A DNA stretch of 64,000 bases, from NCBI GenBank assembly GCA_037447655.1, contig JBBHKE010000775.1, positions 349,692 to 413,691 on the forward strand, written 5' to 3'. The position numbers were made by a program, and so were the translations under genes. The notes under the pieces are model-generated. The model made no database searches. It was not told where the DNA came from and saw only the letters and a list, made by a program, of their open reading frames with translations. The stretch is from Zygnema cylindricum. Taxonomy: Eukaryota; Streptophyta; Zygnematophyceae; Zygnematales; Zygnemataceae. This document shows positions 30,987 through 43,813 of the stretch, in pieces. Numbering within the stretch: position 1 is the first letter of the stretch; each line of letters begins with the position of its first letter.

Positions 30987-31030
30987 TTGAAATATATTTT
31001 AGTGGAGCGCTCCACTAAAATTTATTTCAA
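30987..31030. repeat. 44-bp near-perfect palindrome
   Basis: Centre GGAGC|GCTCC at 31008/31009. The 22-base arms have a single mismatch. Inner sequence ATTTTAGTGGAGC and inverse. Confidence 0.9.
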
Positions 31031-31189
31031 GGTACTCCACTCGCTTATCCGTCAACAACAGCGTGCACAGCCTTCAAAAACTGATAAAAACACGCGTACC
31101 ATGGTTTTTTTTTGAATGACATGCAAAGGTCGGTCACGCACTGAAAAAAATCACACAAAAAAAAGGCATGTACCCGGCACCTCCCCAAG

Positions 31190-31730
31190 AGCTGGTTGCC
31201 TGCGGTAAAGTGTTTTTGTTGATGACACGGTAGTGGGAGAGGGAGAGAGAGAAAGAGGCGCTTTCACAGTAGTTGTTTTTGTGAAATGGCGTCCGTTGGT
31301 CGAGAACCCCTCCACGGCCCATGTACGGAAAAAAAACACACTAAAAAAAGTCACGCACTGGCTGGAAACGTACAGTAAGTTTTTTTTTGGTACCATGCGC
31401 ACAAAAATAGTCAAAAACTTCCGACACGTGCGACAACAACTGCCTATTCGCTCACCTCATGGAACTTTATTTAAAATCACCTCGCGAGGTGATTTTATAT
31501 AAAGTTTGAAGATTAGATGGAAGAACGCGAAAGTGGGTTGAAACGCGCTAGACGACAAAGTGCATCGCGCTTGACGACAAACTCTAGTACATATAAAGCT
31601 TCAAGGTAACGCAACTTGTTCGGTGGTAATTTCAACTATCTGGCACGACTGCGGATTTTCTCGTTTTTTTTGAAGTTATGGAGGAAAACAACATAAAATA
31701 TTTGTAACTTTAGCACATGCAAAAGTACCC
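31190..31730. mobile_element. Right-hand fragment of a GGGTA-family TIR element
   Basis: Matches 28790-29286 (shared 'aggcgctttcacag', 'atggcgtcc', 'cttccgacacgtgc', 'gcgaaagtggg') and ends in the TIR acatgcaaaagtaccc at 31715-31730. The left end is missing. It contains a palindrome at 31465-31504. Confidence 0.75.
31465..31504. repeat. 40-bp near-perfect palindrome
   Basis: Centre cctcg|cgagg at 31484/31485 with one mismatch between 20-base arms. The related element at 28345-29286 has only the left half at this point, so one copy gained or lost an arm. Confidence 0.88.
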
Positions 31731-31737
31731 TAAATGT

Positions 31738-32135
31738 GCGAAAATGAAATCGCAACTTTGAAATGTGACTGTTGCAAAAGTAGGTACAACTTGTGACGAT
31801 TGAAGACGAATACAAAACCTTTGACAATTGGTGACGCCAACAAAAACAAAGATTATTGTAGACGTCTAGATTTTTGTGACATTGTGGATGTTTAGGGTTT
31901 TGTGACATTGTGACGTCATGTTCAGTTGTGACAACGTTGACGTCACTAATTCAAGAAATTTTCACCATGCCTTTCTAATTTCGTTTTTTTGACTTTTCTC
32001 ACTCAACTTGCCATAAAAGTATACCTAAAGGTAGTCAAAATAATTAATTTTCAAATATCTTTCATTTCATACTGGTACTGTCGTGCTCATTCTAAAAGTG
32101 TGAGATAAAAGCGATAATGTGAGAAAGAGAGGGGA
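31738..32135. mobile_element. Left-hand fragment of a GGGTA-family TIR element
   Basis: Matches 28430-28830 of the complete copy (gaaatgaaatcg, 'ttgtagacgtctag', 'gacgtcacg'-type words). It lies after a right-hand fragment, so the halves are in swapped order; the left TIR is lost. Confidence 0.7.
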
Positions 32136-32143
32136 GAGGCGAC

Positions 32144-32442
32144 TGTTGAAAAATGTTATTTTGTATTCCATCTAGTTAGTCTATGGTCATCCTAATGCTC
32201 TTATACTTGACTTAGTCACTGAGAACTGAGAGGCAGCCATGGCTGCCTCAGGCAGAGAACACACAGGCAGAAGACACATCCCTTGCCAAAGATAGACTCT
32301 CAAGAACAAGATTTGATTGTGTGACCTTCTGGATAACCGCTTTACGGATTAGCCGTCGCTTTATCCGATAGGTCTTGATGAAGCGTCACGTTTATGGGAT
32401 GTGATAAATATTTAAACAGTCGCCCGACACTGCATGAAATAC
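32144..32442 (+). repeat. Partial LTR of another Copia family (F)
   Basis: Begins TGTTGAAAAATG. It contains the shared U3 module 'acttagtcactgag' and a perfect palindrome GAGGCAGCCATGGCTGCCTC, then 'gattagccgtcgctttatccg'. It is cut at 32442 by the start of element B1. Confidence 0.55.
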
Positions 32443-33427
32443 TGCAATTCTGTGTCCTCCATTGGACCACAGAATACAGGAAGCCTCTAGATAGTATTTA
32501 ACTAACCCACTTCAAGCCACAACCACTGCTGTCCAGGAAGGCAAAATGACAGTTTGACTGCACATCTGTGCTGCTTGGACTCACTTGCGTCTGTAGCAAA
32601 AAGAGAAAACGACCAACTAGCCGATAAGTTATGAGCCGGCAAAAATGCCAATTTATACAAACCTCTAGAGAGAGGTGATTATCTACCAAAAAATTCCTAA
32701 CTCCTAAACCTCTCTCACATCCCCTATCTACTGAGGTACGAACCAATCATATAAGTGTAAAGTACAGAAAAGGTACTACGACCGATGTACTTTTTGTACG
32801 GCCAGTGTACGACAAAGCTACTGAGTGGACGCGTGTCACTTTTCCACTCGTTCGTATATTCTCCGAAACCCCCACGACCGAATGTCATCCTTCCACGCAG
32901 CGCCAGGTCATGCCACGTCCAAAAAAGCCAAAGTGACCATTCCGCAATCTCAGCAATGACGTGCGTAGTCGGATTAAATCCGACATTAAATGTCGATCGT
33001 TGAAACAAATGTGCGATTCATATGTGTCGTGCGAAATGACGTTCGCACTCAACCTTAACAAGTTCTATGTTTATTCGCCCATATCTCAGTTAAACGATTT
33101 CAACATTATACAATAGTTTAAATATTTATCAAACCCTATATCTCCTAACATACTTCTACGACAGACTGGTTAGAGCTAACGGGCTCTGCCGGTCGGGGGT
33201 TAGAGTCCTGCCGGACTCAACCTTTTGTTCAGAGTGACTTAAGTCACTCTTTAGTCCTTCCTATGGAGCTGAGGCACCCATGGCTCCATCGCTCTCTTTC
33301 TCCTTCAGTGACTACAACAAAAATGGGGGCAAGAGAGAAGAGATGGAGGTAGGCTGCTTGCATTTTCTTTATCTGTTTCCGCTAATGATTTTAGACATAA
33401 AAAATACCAAAACTACTTATTTCAACA
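32443..33427 (-). repeat. 3' LTR of B1
   Basis: Begins TGCAATTCTG and ends TTTCAACA. Followed at once by the complement of AGAAAATAAGGGGAT (polypurine tract, 33428-33443). It contains a tRNA-like block at 33152-33220. Confidence 0.85.
33152..33220 (+). promoter_or_regulatory. tRNA-like block (A-box/B-box) in family B LTR
   Basis: TGGTTAGAGCTAACGG resembles a tRNA D-arm/A-box. GGTCGGGGGTTAGAGTCC resembles a variable loop plus T arm/B-box. In the other B LTR (43853-43903) the B-box reads GGTTCGAGTCT, and in the 49889-57083 remnant (56846-56856) it is the same. The anticodon arm is missing, so this is a tRNA relic, not a tRNA gene. It runs antisense to the element. Confidence 0.55.
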
Positions 33428-36400
33428 ATCCCCTTATTTTCTAGTCTAATTTTAGCATTTCTTTTAATCCACATTTTTCCCTACAATATTTTAACTTCGG
33501 AGAGGGCACAGGTTTGGTCATCATGTCAACCACCATTTCTTCATCGGATTTATACACAAGATTTACAATTTTATTTTCAACTTTTTCCCTCACAAAGCTC
33601 AATCTTATGTCTACATGTTTAGCCTTGAAATGATGTTTTGGATTGGCTGCAATGGCAATGGCAGCCTGATTATCACAATAAACTTCATGCACTCCCTCCT
33701 TCATATACCCCAATTTTTGCAACAAGGATTTGACCCACATCAACTCTTTCACAACCAAACAAAAGGCCATATACTCAGCATCCATAGTAGACTAAGCAGC
33801 CACCTTTTGTTGTTTCCTGCTCCAACAACAAGCACCTTCCCCCACATACAACACATACCCAGAAGTGCATCTTCTCATAGGTGCATCCCCATAAGTGGCA
33901 TCACTCCAAGTAGTGATATCAATGTGCTCCCCTCCCAAATGTAACCATAACTCTCTAGTTCCTACCAGATATATCATGACTCTCTTGGCTGCCTCCCAAT
34001 CTCATTCCTAGGATGATTAAGACTCCTGCTGAGGAATCCTACCGCTGCCGCTTTGTCCGACCTGGTACAGTTCATAAAATAGATCGAACTTCCTGCGACC
34101 TGTCCATAATGGATAGACTTCATGAACTCTCTCTCCTCTGGACTCATCTGATCATATAATATCATCATTCCTTCTTCTATACTCCCATCACTTACTTTTT
34201 TCAAGTCCATGGGAGTGGTACAACTGTTAGCTTTTTCCATCTAGAATTTTTCAAGCATATTACCTATTGCTTCTTTCTGAGTAAGTTTGATAATCCTTCT
34301 CCCCCTATCTCTCTCCATTTGGATCCCCAAAATATATTTTGCCTCACCTAAATCCTTCATATCAAATCTGCCCCTAAGATCTTTCTTTAGCATAATGATC
34401 TTCTCCAAAGACTTACTCAATACAAGCAAATCATTCACATAAATTGCAATAAAAATGACACCATTCTCATCTTCAAACATATAGATAGAATGGTTAGAGT
34501 TGATCCGGATATATCCTTGACCTGTAAGAAACTCATATAGTTTCTAATTCCACTGTCGGGGAGCCTGTTTCAGTATGTATACAGACTTTATGAGCTTGCA
34601 GACTTTGCTCTCTTCTCTTGCCTCCACGAACCCATAGGATTGCCTCATGAAAATTTCTTCCCTTAATTCACCATTAAGAAAAACAGTCTTATTGTCTATC
34701 TGGTGTATTTCCATGTCTTCCGCTGCTGCCAGACTAAGGAGAATCCTTAGTGATGGGAATCCTTAGTGATGGGAACTGAACAGCTGGAGCAAAGGTCCCC
34801 TCATAGTCAATCCCCTCTTTTTGGGTAAATCCTTTTGCTACAAATCGAGCCTTAAATCTCTCAATGGTATTATGTGGGTTCAGTTTTACTTTGAAGTACC
34901 CATTTACACCCAATAGGTTTTATGTCTGGAGGACAACCCGTTAGCTCCCAAGTATTTGCTTCCATGATCGAAGCCATATCATCATTTATGGCTCTAATCC
35001 ACCTTTCTTTCTCAAGTATATTTACTGCCACCGAGTAAGACTGAGGCTCATTTGGGTGAGATAGCTTAGTTACCTTATGAGTGACCTATTTTTCTTGTAT
35101 CTTTTTGTTGCTCTTTCTTCCTCCCTCAAACTCCGAAGTTGGAATGAATGAAAGTCTTCGATTTCTCCTCACTGTCTTATCGGCTCCCTTGTGTATGGGA
35201 GACGGTTCTGGTCCCACTTCTTCTATCTCCTCGAAATCCATAGGAGTATGTGAGTTTTCCGACAAGTTTGCTGTATCTGGAATCTCTTGTGAATCTGCAA
35301 TCACGGTTTCATTCATGTCGTTTTTGGGAACAATCGAGTTCTCCTCACTCTCGGACTCAAATAATTTCTTTGTATATCTGAAAGGGTCAAATGATTTCCC
35401 TTCATCCATGACAACTAGGTGTTTGACCAGAATTAAGTCATAGACTCTATATCCCTTGACATCCTCATCATATCCCACAAAGTATCCAGGTTTTCCCTTA
35501 GCATCTAGTTTCCAGTTTTTCATATCCGTTTCAAGACTGTAAGCTTGGCTACCGAATACTTTAAAGTATGAGATATCTGGTTTCCTTCCAACCCATCTCT
35601 CATAAGGTGTCACTCCCTTTACAGCTGAGGTAAGGACTCTATTCTTAATGTTATTGGCACAGTTCATTGCTTCTACCCAAAATCTCTTTCCTTTTTTTTT
35701 GTCGGTCAACATACTACATGCACTTTCTCCTATTGTTCGATTCAACCTCTCAGCTAACCCATTTTGTTCCAAGTTATATGGTACAGTTTTCTGGTGCTGG
35801 TCTCTTTTATCACTCAGATATTCCTCAAAGTGGTTAGTGGTATATTCCCCCCAATTATCACTCATTATCCACTTAATGGGGGTTTCATGCAACTCCTCAC
35901 TCCAGGCTTTATATATGTTGAAGTAAGTTGATGCTTCAGACTTTGTTTTTAGAAAGTAGACTCTAGAGTATCTAGACTAGTCATCGGTTATTATCATCAT
36001 AAATCCCTTTCCCCTAACCGAAGGTACTTTTGCAGGCCCCCAAATATGTGTGTGTACAAGTCTAATACTTTCTCACCTCTATATGTGGCGCCTTTGGGAA
36101 AGGGAAGTCTAAGAGCATTACCTTGAGCACAACCACTAGAGTCATCCATCATTTTGATTATCCCCGAAATGAATGCCTTATACTACCCCAAGCTTTTTTA
36201 TTTCCCTCAACCTATCAAAATGCACATGCCCCAACCGCTTTTGCCAAATCATCACCTTAGGAACACCAACATAGTAAGCATTCTTCTTTTCATTACTCAG
36301 GTTAAGCCTAAACATTCCTTGGGTTCCCTTATCTACCGCGAAGTAAACTTCATCCCCATACTTAGCTGTAAAGACTCCCTTTTAAGTGAAGGTATCAAAC

Positions 36401-37523
36401 TCTTTGTCATCTAACACAGACGTAGAGACAAGATTTTTTCTCAGCTGAGGAATTTAGAGTACATTTGAGAATGTAAGAATAGAAGTCTTACCCTCCACTA
36501 AAAATTTCAGATCTACTGACCCCAGTAGATCTGTAGTAACCACTCTCATATCCCCATACTCTATCTCTATAGTAGGGATCTTTCTTAGCTTAGTGAAGAG
36601 TTCCTTATCACGACACATATGCATGGATGCACCTGCGTCGATGATCCATCCTTCCTGTGAAGCTTCCAAAATTGCTCCAAGGGCACACTTCTGTCTCGGA
36701 GGGATCTCCTTCTCCTCCAGACTCTCGTCAAGAAGAAGCTCCCCATCCTCGTCAGAAGACTCATCCTTGGTTTCTCCAGTCACTTTTACAACCACAAGTA
36801 CGTGTTTTTTCCCTCTGTATGATCCCCCTCCACTGTTCTCTTGGAGCCTCAGCTCCGACAGCTTGACACAATCTGCGATGAAGTGTCTCGGCATTTTGCA
36901 AAAATGACAAAGGCCCTTTGGAGGCCTCAGTTCTCCAGAATGATCTCTTTCCCCTTTGTATGGTTTATTCGGGTCCTTCCCCCATCACTCCCCAACTGCT
37001 GCTAGAGCTTGAATGCTCTTTCCTCCTCTCCTAATCTCTATTGTGTTTTTGTGCACAAGTATCATCCTGATTATTGTGTTCTATTTCCATGAACTATCAG
37101 GCATTTCCTGTACTCGGTACACTATGTTCTCGTACTCATCTGGTAACTTCATGATAAGGGTGTTAACTTTCATTTTCATTGTACCTGTCCACCCGACACT
37201 TTCCATCTCCATATAGAAACAAGAAAGATCATTACAGTAATCTAACATCTTTCCTCCTTTGTAAGTGTAACTCACTAGCTTTTGCTCTGCCAAATGGAGC
37301 TGTTGAATAGTTCTAGCTCTATAAAACTCCACCAAACTCACCCACAACTCCTCAGCCTTCTAAATGTGAAGATGGGGGGTGGCTAAAGCTTGAGTGAGGT
37401 GCCTCAGAATGAAGTTCTTGGCAGCCATGTTTTCCTCCTCCCTTATTTGAGAATCGTTCTCTAAGGTCTACACGGTCGCCGCTCCCGGTACTGTGGCAAT
37501 AGGAGTAAGGGGTGTCTCCTTCC

Positions 37524-38638
37524 TGTTGTCCATAGCCTATTTCAGCCATGGATTACTCTTGGAAGCACCACAGACTTCCCTTCAAACAGCTGTGTTTGCG
37601 ACAACACAGATTACTCGACAATGAACAAAATCACCTTAAACTGCACCAATAGGCAGTATACCATAGAAACTTCAAACTCCCAAAGTTATAACCAAATCCA
37701 CCAAGGGATCTAGAAGAAACAAGTTCTAGAGTTTCCCAAAAACAGCTGACAGCCTTACAAATTAACCACTTTGACCTCTCACAGAATCTCACAGAGATAA
37801 CAGAATAAAATGAAACTTCACACACATATAGATTCTATATCATAGAATAGCTTCACAAAGTTTAACATGAAAGCACCAAACAGAGTGATCACACCAACAG
37901 GTGAAAGATGCAGAAAACAGTCTGCCATTGCTTTGATTAAACTTGACTGTGATACTCAAAATATTCTAAGTCCGACAAGTTATACTCAGAGAGTTCACTG
38001 ATGAATGTACGGAGGCGTACTAACCGTACGGTATCTACCATCTACCTAAACTATTGTAAGTATACCGGAATAGTTCGAGGTATGTCAAACCGACCAAATC
38101 TACACTAATAACTAATTAGCAAAAAGACAAACCGATGTTGTACATAATATTTACACCGACATCTCCACAATCTTCGTACGTCAAAAACCAAGCTACCACT
38201 AAGTAACCACTAAACAAATGTCATTACTCACAATCTATACTAGTTGTATTATCCGCAGCTGCGTCAGCTGCTTTGTCCGTACGGATCACATCAAGGTAAC
38301 CGCAGCTGCGTTGACTTGTCTGCGTCGCAGCTGCTCCGTACCGGCGGAGCATATTCATCCAAAATAACCGCAGCTGCGTTGTCCTGTCTGCGTCGCAACT
38401 GCGCCGTACCGGCGGTGCCTGTTTGAACATTTCGTTTATTCCACATCGGATCGCTTCGCGATCCGTCGTCCATTTGTCAATGCTTAGTCACCCCACTCAA
38501 AGAGTCCCTTACGTTACTTTAGTTATCCGTACGTTCGCTCCCCCAATCCGTGAATCAATTCGATCCTCCATATTAAACCCAATTAGCAATTACGCACAAA
38601 TTGTAATGTACGCACGAAACTGAGTTTTCAAAACAACA
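37524..38638 (-). repeat. Solo LTR (family G, D-like) in B1 gag, TSD CTTCC
   Basis: 1115 bp, TG...CA, flanked by CTTCC at 37519-37523 and 38639-38643. It contains two copies of a block around 'accgcagctgcgttg' and 'gtaccggcgg' (38298-38420). On the minus strand its last bases encode MAEIGYGQQ (ATG at 37549), that is, a gag start inside the LTR. Its minus-strand start (tgttgttttgaaaactc) resembles the D-family LTR start. Confidence 0.9.
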
Positions 38639-38869
38639 CTTCCCTTTCCCTTTTTCGGACACACTGTTGTCCCCATCATCTGCCTCCTCCGCTAAGGCAG
38701 CTGTTGCCGCAGGAAACCTTCCTCCTCCAAATCCTGTTGGAGTTTCCGAAGGTGGACGTTTCACTTGTCCACTGATGATACCCTAGTAATTTTTTTCGCA
38801 CAAAGCTCCCATCATCATGGCTTTTCAATAGATAAACCCAAATCCATTGAATGTGGGCTCCCTAGAGGG

Positions 38870-38882
38870 TGGGCCCATGACC
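38870..38882 (-). promoter_or_regulatory. Primer-binding site of B1
   Basis: On the minus strand GGTCATGGGCCCACC (38868-38882) directly follows the LTR; one base differs from A1 and C1 (GGTTATG...). Initiator-tRNA anticodon-arm type. Confidence 0.75.
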
Positions 38883-39582
38883 TGCAATTTTGTGTCCTCC
38901 ATTGGACCACAGAATACAGGAGGCCTCTTGATAATATTTAACTAACCCAATTCAAGCCACAACCACTGCTGTCTAGGGAGGCAAAATGACGATTTGACTA
39001 CACCGTTGTGGAGCTAGGACTCCCTTGAGTCCGTAGCAAAAAGAATCACTGAAAACGGCCAACCAACCGATAAGTTATGAGCCGGCAAAAAGGCCAATTT
39101 ATACAAAGCTCTCTTAGAGAGAGAGGTGACTATCTACCAAAAATTTCCTAAGTCCTAAACCTCTCTCACAACCCCTGTCTACTGAAGTACGAACTTATCA
39201 TATAACTGTAAAGTACAAAAAAGATACTATGGCCGATGTACTTTCTGTACTACCGGTGTACGACAAGGCTACTGAGTGGACGCGTGTCACTTTTCCACTC
39301 GTTCGTATATTCTCCGAAATTCCCGCGACCGAATGTCATCCTTCCATGCGGCGCCAGGTCATGCCACGTCCATAAAAACCAAAGTGACCATTTCGTGATC
39401 TCAGCGATGACGTGCGCCGTCGGATTAAATCCGACATTAAATGTCGACCGTTGAAACAAATGTGCGATTCATTTGGTTCGTGCGACATGATTTTCGCACT
39501 AAACCTTAACAAGTTCTATGTTCATTCGTCCATATTTCAGTTAAATGATTTCAGTATTATACAATAGTTTAAATACCTATCA
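38883..39582 (-). repeat. 5' LTR of B1, first part
   Basis: Begins TGCAATTTTG. Interrupted by A2 at 39582/39583 and continues at 43819-44123, ending TTTCAACA. Confidence 0.85.
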
Positions 39583-40728
39583 TGAAACTCTGAGACCTTC
39601 ATTGGCCCTCAGAGTATGCAAATCCAAAAGAAGCTAATCTAGATAGTGCCGACTCCAAGTTGATATAAACCCAAATGACTGACCCCTTGATAGTCAGAAC
39701 CCCAATATAGACTCACCCCTGTGAAATAACACTTTATGTGTGCTCAGTTCCACCATAGAATGCAAAGTTAGAATATGAGATTTGGACACATTCACCCACT
39801 TTGACTTTCCCTTAGAAATACCGCCACCTTGGCAGACAAAAACTCTAACCGACTACACCCCTGTGTAGCCTGAACTCCCCTAAGTCCGCAACAAAAAGAA
39901 TCACTGAAAATAGTCAAGTAAATTGATAGATATGGCTGGCCAAAGTTTGCCTTTTATACAAGATGCTCTCTGGGAGAGGCGGCTACCTACCAAAAAATCC
40001 CAAGTCCTATTCCCTCTCTAACACCCCTTCTAATGAAGTACAGCGCCAATCACAAGACTGCACCGTACATAAAAGTACAGGCGTCGGTGTACTTTCTTTA
40101 CGGCAGATGTACGACAGGCCATACAGGTGACATCTGTCACATCCGAGCTTGTTGACTTGCACTCCGGAAATCTCGCAACCAAGTGCGATGTCGCCACCTG
40201 TCATCCGGAGTGGCGGCGTCCAAAAACGCCAAGGCGACCTTTACAGAATCTCGGCTTCCACCACGATCGTCGATTTCACATCGCATTTTTATCCGACCGT
40301 TGAAACAAATGTCCGTAACATTTGTTTCATGCGACATAAAAGGTACAGCGGGTTCTATGCCAAAGATTCCGTCCTAGTAGTTAAATGGAATCTTTGCCCT
40401 GTATTTATTTAAATACCTATCGTACCCTATATGTCCTAGCACTGATCCTAGTCTACAGGATAAAGATGTCACCTACCGGTCAATTTAACAGACGTTAGGT
40501 TCCAGGATCAAATCCGGAGCCGGTAATCATTTTGGTACAAACGAAGTAGTTGCCTGTTTTCTGTCACCTAAGACAGCATAGGCAGCCATGGTTCTAGCTC
40601 TCTCTCCAGTCTTCAATGACTACAACAAGTATGGGGACTGGAGAGTGGAGCGAGAAGCAGATTGCCTTTGCTTTATTTCTTCTTTTAATTTTTCTTATTA
40701 AGACCTAGAAAATACATAACTTTCAACA
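39583..40728 (-). repeat. 3' LTR of A2
   Basis: Starts tgaaactctgag and ends actttcaaca; followed by the complement of the polypurine tract (ctccccttattttctag). Confidence 0.9.
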
Positions 40729-40970
40729 CTCCCCTTATTTTCTAGTCTACTTTTCTGCAAAAATATTTTCCTTTTCTTTTTCTTCTTTCTTTTCTTCTCA
40801 TAAAAATTTTAGTTAATAACCTTGTATTTAAAACAATGCATTAGATGAACTGAAATAACAATTGCATCACACATTTCATTTAGCATCCCACTTATCATAA
40901 ATTCGATCAAAGATTTTAGCCACCTCCTCCCCTTTTCATCCAACCAGAATCTACTTTCCCTTTTGCATTT

Positions 40971-42686
40971 CTAACAGTCAGCCCCATCCCCAACCTGCAA
41001 CACATATCCGGATGATAACCCTTTTACTGACACATCTTCACAAGCGACATCACACCAAGTAGTGATGTCAAATCCATCCACCCCCAAATATTCCCAAAAG
41101 ACACTAGTCCCCACTAAGTTCCTCATAAGATCTACATCTTTCGTACTTATATTTTTATCCATGATAATTACCCCATTATCTAAACTTCCCTCACTCTCTC
41201 CCATAGAATTCTTTTGACTATCACTTTCTAATTTAATTCCCAATAAATATTTCTTCTCCCCAAAACCTTTAATGAAATATTTCTCTTCTCCCCTATCCTT
41301 TAAAACCTCTTCGAGTTTCACTTCTCCCATTTCCTCGGAATCCGTTGAAGTCTCCCTTTCCGACCAGTTTTGTGTTTCCCTATTATATATAAAATTATCC
41401 TCATTAATTTCATCTTTCCCGTTTTCACTTATGGATCCTAGATCTGACTTTCTCATTTTTAAGTCATACGCTCTACACTCCTCGACATCCTCAAGTACCT
41501 CCTCTCTCTTTACTTCCCTTATACCTCCAAAGTACATTGTTGCTTTCGTGGAATTTCTGTGTGCTTTTCTCTCTTCCCCATACTACTAATCCGGAGAAGC
41601 TCTTACATATCTTCATCCTCTTTTTCCTCTTCCCCTTCTTCCTCCTCATCCACATTCCAACTTCTAAGTTTTGCCAAACAAGGGCATTCCTCCATATAAT
41701 GACCCGGTTCCCTACGAAAGAAGCAAACCCCTTTTTTCAAAGCTTCCCTTTCTTTTCCTCTCACTCTCTTTCCACCAAAGTTCCCATAAGGTTTACCTTT
41801 GTCTTTCTTCCTCTCATCACGCTTCCGCTCGTCACCGCCGTTCCTCTCATCACGCTTCCGCCAATCACCACCAGCTGTAAATGCATTCACTTTGTCACTT
41901 CCCCTACGAAACTCCAAAGTGTTTTCCCTCACAAAAATTATCCCCATGGTAAAGCTCTAAGTCCACGAGGAGCTATCCATTGCCTGCATACGACAAATGA
42001 TGTTTTGGCACTCATCTAAGAGTTTCATCAGTAGTGTATTAATCTTCCTCTCCTCATATTCTACATATCCCGCACAAACAAGCTCAACATATAGCGCAAC
42101 AATATCATTGCAAAACTCTATCATGCTACCGTCTTTATAAACATATGCATATATTTCTTGGTTTACTAATTGCTGCCTCTGAATAGTCTCACTCTTATAA
42201 ATCTGATTTAGTGCTTTTAATATCTCTGAAGACTTCATTAAGTTTATAAGAGTGATAGCTATGGACTTAGACACGTTTCTAAGTATGAGATATTTTTGCT
42301 ATAGTGTTTTTGTATTCCCATATTTTCCTGTCATTTTCTTCAGTTTTAATCCCTACAAGTGGAACCATAGTCGAGAGCTAAGCTCCCCTTACCATTGGTG
42401 TTCCTTTTTCCTTCTCTCTTATTTCCCTATCCACGGAAAGGTTTTTCCCTTCACCTTCCGTTGCATCTGAACTCCGGTTGATATTCTGGGCAGCCTCAGA
42501 CGATTCTCCATAGTAAGCTCCTCCAAAGCCAGGTGGCGGACATCTCAATTGTCTCGAAACAATTCCCCATAAGTGCTTCTCGAAAAGCAATCCCTCCATG
42601 GTAAACTCCCAATAAGTGAAGTCTGTTTCATCGAACATAGGCACCCTAGATGGTGGGCCCATAACCTGAAACTCTGAGACCTCCAT
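40971..42686 (-). pseudogene. A2 gag with pol remnants, broken
   Basis: Begins MEVSEFQVMGPPSRVP at 42686 (in the LTR). Gag blocks lie at 42686-42378, 42274-41957 and 41947-41603, with stops or frame changes between them. The zinc knuckle reads CFFRREPGHYMEEC (second Cys replaced by Arg). The tail at 41537-40971 has GGIREVKREE, LLGIKLESDS, RNLVGTSVFWEYL, DITTWCDVACED and SGYVLQVGDGADC, the same order of shrunken RT and RNase H pieces as A1. This shows that the deletions predate both copies. Confidence 0.88.
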
Positions 42687-43813
42687 TGGCCCTCAAAGTA
42701 TGCAGATCCAAAAGAAGCTAATCTACATAGTGCCGACTCCAAGTTGATATAAACCAAAATGACTGACCCTTTGACAGCCAGAACCCCAATATAGATTCAC
42801 CCCTGTGAAATAACACTTTCTGTGTGCTCAGTTCCACCACAGAATGGAAAGTTAGAATATGAGATTTGGACACATTCACCCACTATGACTTTCCCTTAGA
42901 AATACTACCACCCTAGGAGACAAAAACTCTGATCGACTACACCCCTGTGTAGCTTGGACTCCCTTGAGTCCGCAACAAAAAGAATCACTGAAAATAGTCA
43001 AGTAAATTGATAGATATGGTTGGCCAAACTTTGCCTTTTATACAAGATTCTCTCTGGGAGAGGCGGTACCTACCCAAAAATTCCAAGTCCTATTCCCTCT
43101 CTAACACCCCTTCTAGTGAAGTACGACGCTAATCACAAGACTGTACCGTACATAAAAGTACAGGTGCCGGTGTACTTTCTGTACGGCAGATGTACGACAT
43201 GCCATACAAGTGACATTTGTCACATCCGAGCTTGTTGACTTGTACTCTGGAAATCCCGCAACCAAGTGCGATGTCGCCACGTGTCATCCGGAGTAGCGGC
43301 GTCCAAAAACGCCAAGGCGGCCTTTACAGAATCCCGACTTGCACCATGGCTGTCGATTTCACATCGCATTTTTATCCGGAGCGTCAAAACAAATGTCCGT
43401 AACATTTGTTTCATGCGACATAAAAGGTACAGCGGGTTGTATGCCAAAGATTCCGTCCTAGTAGTTAAATGGAATCTTTGCCCTGTATTTATTTAAATAC
43501 CTATCGTACCCTATATGTCCTAGCAATGATCCTAGTCTACAGGATAAAGTTGTCACCTACCGGTCAATTTAACAGACGTTAGGTTCTAGGATCAAATCCC
43601 GGAGCCGGCAGTCATTTTGGTACAGACAAAGTAGTTGCTTGTTTTCTGTCACCTAAGACAGTATAGGCAGCCATGGTTCTAGCTCTCTCTCCAGTCTTCA
43701 GTGACTACAACAAACATGGGGACAGGAGAGTGGAGCGAGAAACAGATTGCCTTTGCTCTATTTCTTCCTTTTATTTTTCCTATTAAGACCTAAAAAATAC
43801 ATAACTTTCAACA
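42667..43813 (-). repeat. 5' LTR of A2
   Basis: 1147 bp; the PBS complement (42652-42666) lies directly left of it. Confidence 0.9.

Larger units (their letters stand above)
33441..38902 (-). pseudogene. B1 gag-pol, decayed
   Basis: Start MEDTKLQVMGPPSREP at 38902, inside the LTR and through the PBS, soon hits stops. Gag resumes after the solo LTR (RHLTQALATPHLH, 37347-37081 QLHLAEQKLVSYTYKGG). The zinc-knuckle end and protease lie at 36894-36454 with WIIDAGASMHMC (usual DSG/DTG is DAG). Integrase is at about 36100-35600 (SDNWGEY; PYNLEQNGLAERLNR). RT includes IAIYVNDLLVLSKS at 34480-34400, so the YVDD catalytic motif is YVND. RNase H is at about 34100-33441. Multiple breaks and the YVND change make it non-functional. 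Confidence 0.88.
39583..43813 (-). mobile_element. Copia element A2 (family A), TSD TATCA
   Basis: LTRs 39583-40728 (1146 bp) and 42667-43813 (1147 bp), with TATCA at 39578-39582 and 43814-43818. Nested in the B1 5' LTR. Internal region about 1.9 kb with the same gag-plus-pol-remnant design as A1, on the minus strand, but with several stops. Confidence 0.92.
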
